Assembly: GCA_950295325.1 (NCBI GenBank)
Contig: OX485804.1
Coordinates: 27,530,001-27,594,000, forward strand
Length of the DNA stretch: 64,000 nt
Source: Polytrichum commune
Taxonomy: Eukaryota > Streptophyta > Polytrichopsida > Polytrichales > Polytrichaceae
Direction of reading: 5' to 3'
Of this stretch, positions 59,932-64,000 are shown piece after piece; positions within the stretch are counted from its first letter, which is position 1, and every line of letters begins with the position of its first letter. The translations under genes were made by a program, and so were the position numbers. The notes below the pieces were generated by a model. That model was not told the origin of the DNA, did not search any database, and saw only the letters and a program-made list of their open reading frames with translations.

Positions 59932-61682
59932 TCAAGCAAAGGTGGGGTTTGCAAGCAAATATGCACACAAAGTTGTTTGTATCAATGAAATCATTTCGGT
60001 GATCTCATCTGGCTCACCCTCCTCATTTTCAACTGTTTCAAACGACGCCTTGAACACAGCAGTCGTGGTAGCACCATCCTCACTTGGCACATACTTCAAT
60101 GTTGCCTTTAGATACTTGTACCGAGGGTCACCTTCAAGCACCGTGTAACTGATTGTGTGTGTGGCCTCATCAAATTCGTCAATCCGCTCTCTAATTTTAA
60201 ACCCTTCCTGGATGGCTGCAACCATCAGACAAGAAACATCATGACAAACCCCATCAAATTCCAATTGCATTGGGTTGATTTAACCCTCATAGGTAACCCA
60301 TACCCTAAAATTTCCAACGGATGCAAACTTCTTGACCGAGGTCCTCATACTCACAACCTGAGATTTACATGTCAATTGCATCCAATGCTACATATGAGAT
60401 TTGCTAATCATAACCAAGCAAGAGTTGGAATGGTCTCCCTTCCAGGTTTTGATTGAACAAGAACAAGGCACACCCATCAAATTCCAACTGCATGGATTTT
60501 ATTGAAAAGCCTCACAAAACCCATCTCTCGAGTCTCCAAAAGATACAAATCTCTAGTATCGAGGTCTTCACACTCAACCTGAAATCCGTAAGGCAATTGC
60601 ATGCACAGCTCAATGTGAACAATATCAACCCTAATCAAGAAAAAGTTGTAATGAGAGCCTCAATCCACAGGATCTCTCCCTTACAGGTGCAACTGAAATC
60701 CCTTGGAAGCAACTGAACTAACTTATACCATTCCTTCGCCTGATTCCAGCATGAACCCAGCACTTCTCACAAATAAACAGCTATAGCCCACTAAGCACTG
60801 TTTTGAATAAAGCCCTCACATAATCCACCTCTAACAATTCCAAAAGATGCAAAATTCTTGTACCGAGGTCCTCATACTCAACCCTCAATTTATAACTCAA
60901 TTGCATACACACCTCAATGCAAACGCTGTTAGCTCTAAGCAAGCAAACCTTGCAATGAGAGCCTCGATCCACAGGATCTCTCTCCCTTGCAAGGGCAACT
61001 AAAATCCATTCCACGATCACTTCGGTTAATTCCAGGATAAAGCCATCATTTCTATTAAAAAACAGCTATACCCCACTAAGTGATGTTGCGGAAAATGAGC
61101 TTGTCAACTGCATTGTTTTGATTGAAACCCTCAGATAACCCATCCCCAAAATTTCAAAAGATGCAAAATTCTCCACACTCAACCCTCAATTTCTACGTTA
61201 ATTGCATGCCCGGCTCAACGCAAACCCTGGTAACCCTAACCAAGCAAACCTTGCAATGAGAGCCTCGATCCACAGGATCTCTGTGCTTTGCAGGTGCAAC
61301 TACAATACCTTCCACCATCCATTTGGCCGATTCCAGAATAAAGCCATCATTTCTAACAAAAACAGCTATACCCAACTAAGTGACGTTGCAGAAAATGGTT
61401 TTTGTCATCCTTAAATCTCGGTAACACATATTCAGGAATTAGGACAAGGCATCACAAGCAAAACACAAATCTCAAAAAGGGTGTAAGATCAACCATACCA
61501 GGTCCACAATGGTAAACCCTAACAGTCCCTGGACCACCATCCCCTTCCACATCGCAGGCGGTGAACACATCCGGGATGAGCTTGGGAATCAGAAGTTCAA
61601 CCTTCCTGACCGCACTCCACATTCGGTGCACTGGCACCCCCAACTCCACCTCCACTCCTGCTGTCTCCCCTTCTGTGGCCAT
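59932..61682 (-). CDS. Bet v 1 / MLP-type START-fold protein
   Basis: Two exons on the minus strand: 61682-61499 (MATEGETAGVEVELGVPVHR…RVYHCGP, donor CCTG|GTATGG) and 60215-59932 (acceptor TGGTTGCAG|CCATCC, starting AIQEGFKIRERIDEFDEATH), phase 1, about 155 residues, the usual Bet v 1 length. The features are W-near-N-term (VPVHRMWSAVRKVELLIPKL), the ERIDEFDEATHTISYTVLEG β-hairpin region, YKYLKATLKYVPSEDG and a C-terminal helix (ITEMISLIQTTLCAYLLANP). These proteins bind hydrophobic ligands in plants (MLP, PR-10, PYR-like families). Which subfamily this is cannot be told by eye. Starting at 61697 would add five residues. The 1.28-kb intron contains a tandem repeat. No lesion is seen. Confidence 0.88.
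60270..61400. repeat. ~300-bp tandem repeat filling the Bet v 1-like intron
   Basis: Landmark CCACAGGATCTCT recurs at about 60667, 60970 and 61271 (spacing about 300), with a more diverged fourth unit near 60270-60450. Each unit also carries 'cgaggtcctcatactcaacc' and 'aagcaaaccttgcaatgagagcc' forms. Nothing indicates coding. Confidence 0.75.
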
Positions 61683-62162
61683 CCCAGGTTCCCACAAAAT
61701 TCCCCAAACCCTCTAATCCTCAACCCCACAAGAACCCTCCCCCTCTTATGTAGCTAACACAATTCGGGACCCCAGATTTGGGCAACAAATCACTCACTCC
61801 CAGCAAGATATAACACAAACATATACACACAATTCCCTAACATAGCTAAAAGATGTAACTTCTGCTTCCTTCCACAAATGCCAAGTAACTGAACTCAACA
61901 GCTTAATCCCACTTGCATAAGTCAGGATGTCTTCTTACTCTGAAGCTCAAACCTACAGCAGTAGTGGCCATCTTCATTGAACCTCAGATTGCATCCAAGC
62001 AACTTGTAGGTAAGTTGAAGAGTCAGGCTCCTCAGCTTACCGACCCAATTTCTGTGCCACTTGCTTAAATTAGGTTTTGACCTTGTCAGTAATAATTAAT
62101 GTGCAAGTAGTATAGAATTTTTCCTGTACTTATTACAGCCTTACAGGAATGTCATATGGGTA

Positions 62163-63493
62163 CAGTCTAACCTTGATAATGTCACCCTTGTTAATAGAAC
62201 ACCTTGATATTGTCACCTAAAAGTTTCAAACCGATTTTCATAGTGTAAAACTCCCTCGTTATTATCCCTATCACCCTTGGTAATGTCACTATTTTTTTTC
62301 CAAAATCCGTAATGTAAATGTGATAATACCAAGTATGGATGGATTGTATGTGATGGTTGGATGGATAGATTGTAGTAGCCGAAAGGGTCATGCGCCGCCC
62401 CTGTGATACATTCTAACCTTGATATTCATGGTGAGGTCAAGAAAGTTATAGATGGGTTTAATGCTTTTGTACTCTCCCATATCACTATCTTGTTCCTTCC
62501 ACCAAATGTGACTTCAGTTGTTCAACCTTTGGATCAAGGAGTGATTGCAACATTCAAAATGTGCTATAAGGGCAAGCTTGTTGTCTGGACTTTGCAACAA
62601 ATTGATAACAACTCAAATGAAGATTTGAGGAAAGTGAATGTTGATCTATTTCAAGCTATGCTATGGTGTGTGGCGGCATGGCATGAATTAGATGATCTAA
62701 CCATTAGAAATTGTTGGAGAAAGTCCTTCATATTGCCTACAGAGTGGAATGCAGATATCAACAATTTTGATGAATGTATGAAGTCCAAAATGGAGGAAGC
62801 AACTTTGGAATTGGGCAATCTCATCGCCGCATTGAATTTGGGTTTGGATGTCGAAGGCAAGCCTGTAGAAAAGCTTTGTCCTTTGGAATACATAAACATG
62901 GAAGGTGAAGATGATTTTGAGGTGGAATATTCTATTGAGGAGCTTGTGCAATTAGTGCAAGATGGCGAACAAGTTCTTGATTCCATGGAAGTAGACCCAT
63001 TGATTGTTGATAGCAGTGATGATGAGTCTAAAGTAGTGAAGCTAAGCGATGCACAAAAATATGCTAAAGATGTTTTGAATTTTATGGCTAGCCAAGGTAC
63101 TCAAATTTTCAACACTCTGGAATTGTTAGGAATGGAAAAAATCCATGACAAACTCATTAGAATTGGTGTTGCACATTTAACATCAACAAAACAATGTGAC
63201 ATTAGAAGCTTCTTTGACTCTAGTGAGAGGTCTTTACCTGATCTCAATGACACATTATGATGTGCTCTTGTTGTTATTCACAATTTTGAATTAGATTTTA
63301 CATTCAAAAACATTGAAGTCTTGTATTTGTTATTTTTTTTTACATTGTAATTTTATTTTGATTTTCTACCTTTTTTTGATAATATCACATTATGCACAAA
63401 TCTTCAAAATGTGACATTATCAAATATGTCACACCTTGTTTATATCACTCTTTTTGGTGAAACGGATGGTGTGACATTATCAAGGTTAGACTG
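62163..63493 (+). mobile_element. Pogo/Tigger element, 1,331 bp, internally deleted, intact ends
   Basis: CAGTCTAACCTTGATAATGTC and its inverted partner GACATTATCAAGGTTAGACTG close the element, flanked by TA on each side (62161-62162, 63494-63495). Only the C-terminal half of the transposase remains. Confidence 0.9.
62403..63260 (+). pseudogene. Pogo-type transposase, C-terminal half
   Basis: 285 codons. ITILFLPPNVTSVVQPLDQGVIATFKMCYK is the conserved third-catalytic-Asp region of Tigger/pogo DDE proteins. The following text is the acidic C-terminal tail (EDDFEVEYSIEELVQLVQDG, SSDDESKVV) and ends with a DIRSFFDS motif. The HTH and first two catalytic Asp motifs are missing. The remaining frame is undamaged. 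Confidence 0.75.
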
Positions 63494-64000
63494 TAGTGTA
63501 CCACTGGACATGTACAGTGCGCAACTTATTGGATTGATCAATAAGTACTGAACAGACAGACAGGGAGCCTAAACTATTGCAACTTGCATTGTAATTTTAG
63601 CACTGACTCTCGCATATGACAAGAAGAAGAAGAAGAACTCCGGTCCCTTTTAGGGGCCGGAGTGAATAAAGTATATGTTCGTAGGACATCCTAAGCCACA
63701 CCCCAGGGTAATGGCATTGGGTGTAATACTACTTCACCCTTTTCAGGGAGTAGACACTATATTAGTAACAAGTTTTTACTTTACCGGGTTAACCGGTGGA
63801 ATGGGCTTAGGGGGTGAGTACATTGGGTTTTTAAGATTTAAGTATAGTTTTGTAGATTATTGATAGGTTGCTTATTTTCTATCCGTCTTTTGTGGATTAG
63901 TATTGAGTGTGCATATTGTATGGCGATTATGTTGATTTGTTGAAATGTGTGCTTAATTTGTGATGTGGGAAGTTTGAGTTGTGTTTCTAGTGCCTTCATC
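63494..64000. other. Right edge, no gene
   Basis: A strong short hairpin, CTCCGGTCCCTTTTAGGGGCCGGAG, at 63637-63661 and some open but featureless frame. Nothing else is supported. Confidence 0.4.

Noticed and set aside
62590-62990. Minus-strand frames inside the pogo element
   Set aside because: They are shadows of the plus-strand transposase fragment.

Overview
The window looks like nuclear DNA of a streptophyte plant, more likely a seedless lineage or a charophyte than a seed plant. The reasons are plant-type TTTAGGG interstitial repeats, GT-AG introns with plant-like promoters carrying telo-boxes, a Bet v 1/MLP-type gene, and an AT-rich intergenic background full of Class II transposons. 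No gene here fixes the species, so the taxonomy is inference. I read everything by eye and ran no searches.

Layout. 0.2-1.4 kb: two exons of a coiled-coil protein cut by the left edge. 1.4-8.4 kb: no gene; repeats, a MITE, a tRNA-derived SINE and telomere-like repeats. 8.4-11.4 kb (minus): a DUF7869-type transposase-like gene broken by one frameshift and one stop. 11.5-21.0 kb: a cluster of 29 copies of a short dyad (ACGAACG-NN-CGTTCGT) found nowhere else in the window. It surrounds and penetrates a large multi-exon gene (promoter near 14.8 kb, coding 16.18-21.91 kb) that joins a DGQH/ParB-like domain, a coiled coil and an FCP1-like HAD phosphatase domain. 22.0-23.0 kb: a Ser/Pro-rich coding-like tail.

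23-37 kb: a ZCCHC9-type zinc-knuckle gene (28.2-30.8 kb) and an intronless Ser/Thr kinase with SIM-like N-terminal repeats (33.4-34.7 kb). These lie between two inverted copies of a 1.6-kb repeat, one of which carries a datable MITE insertion. 37-39.2 kb: a foldback repeat holding a 785-bp TIR element. 39.9-41.8 kb (minus): a two-exon quinone-oxidoreductase/MDR gene. 42.1-43.6 kb: a tandem array of an exon-like unit. 44.2-44.5 kb: a near-perfect 128-bp-arm hairpin. 44.5-45.8 kb: a deleted hAT element with intact TIRs and an 8-bp target duplication.

47.3-51.4 kb: a deleted Tigger derivative followed by an LTR-like block and a gag-like coiled-coil ORF with frameshifts. 51.5-56.5 kb: AT-rich DNA with no recognisable gene. 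56.5-59.2 kb: a complete-length but broken Tigger element, inserted into one copy of a tandem duplication. 59.9-61.7 kb (minus): a two-exon Bet v 1-like gene whose intron carries 300-bp tandem repeats. 62.2-63.5 kb: an internally deleted pogo/Tigger element with intact TIRs.

Housekeeping-type genes (ZCCHC9-like, kinase, MDR, Bet v 1-like) appear intact. Transposon genes all carry lesions. The dyad cluster and the DGQH/FCP1-like gene it saturates are the part of the window I cannot explain with known element types.
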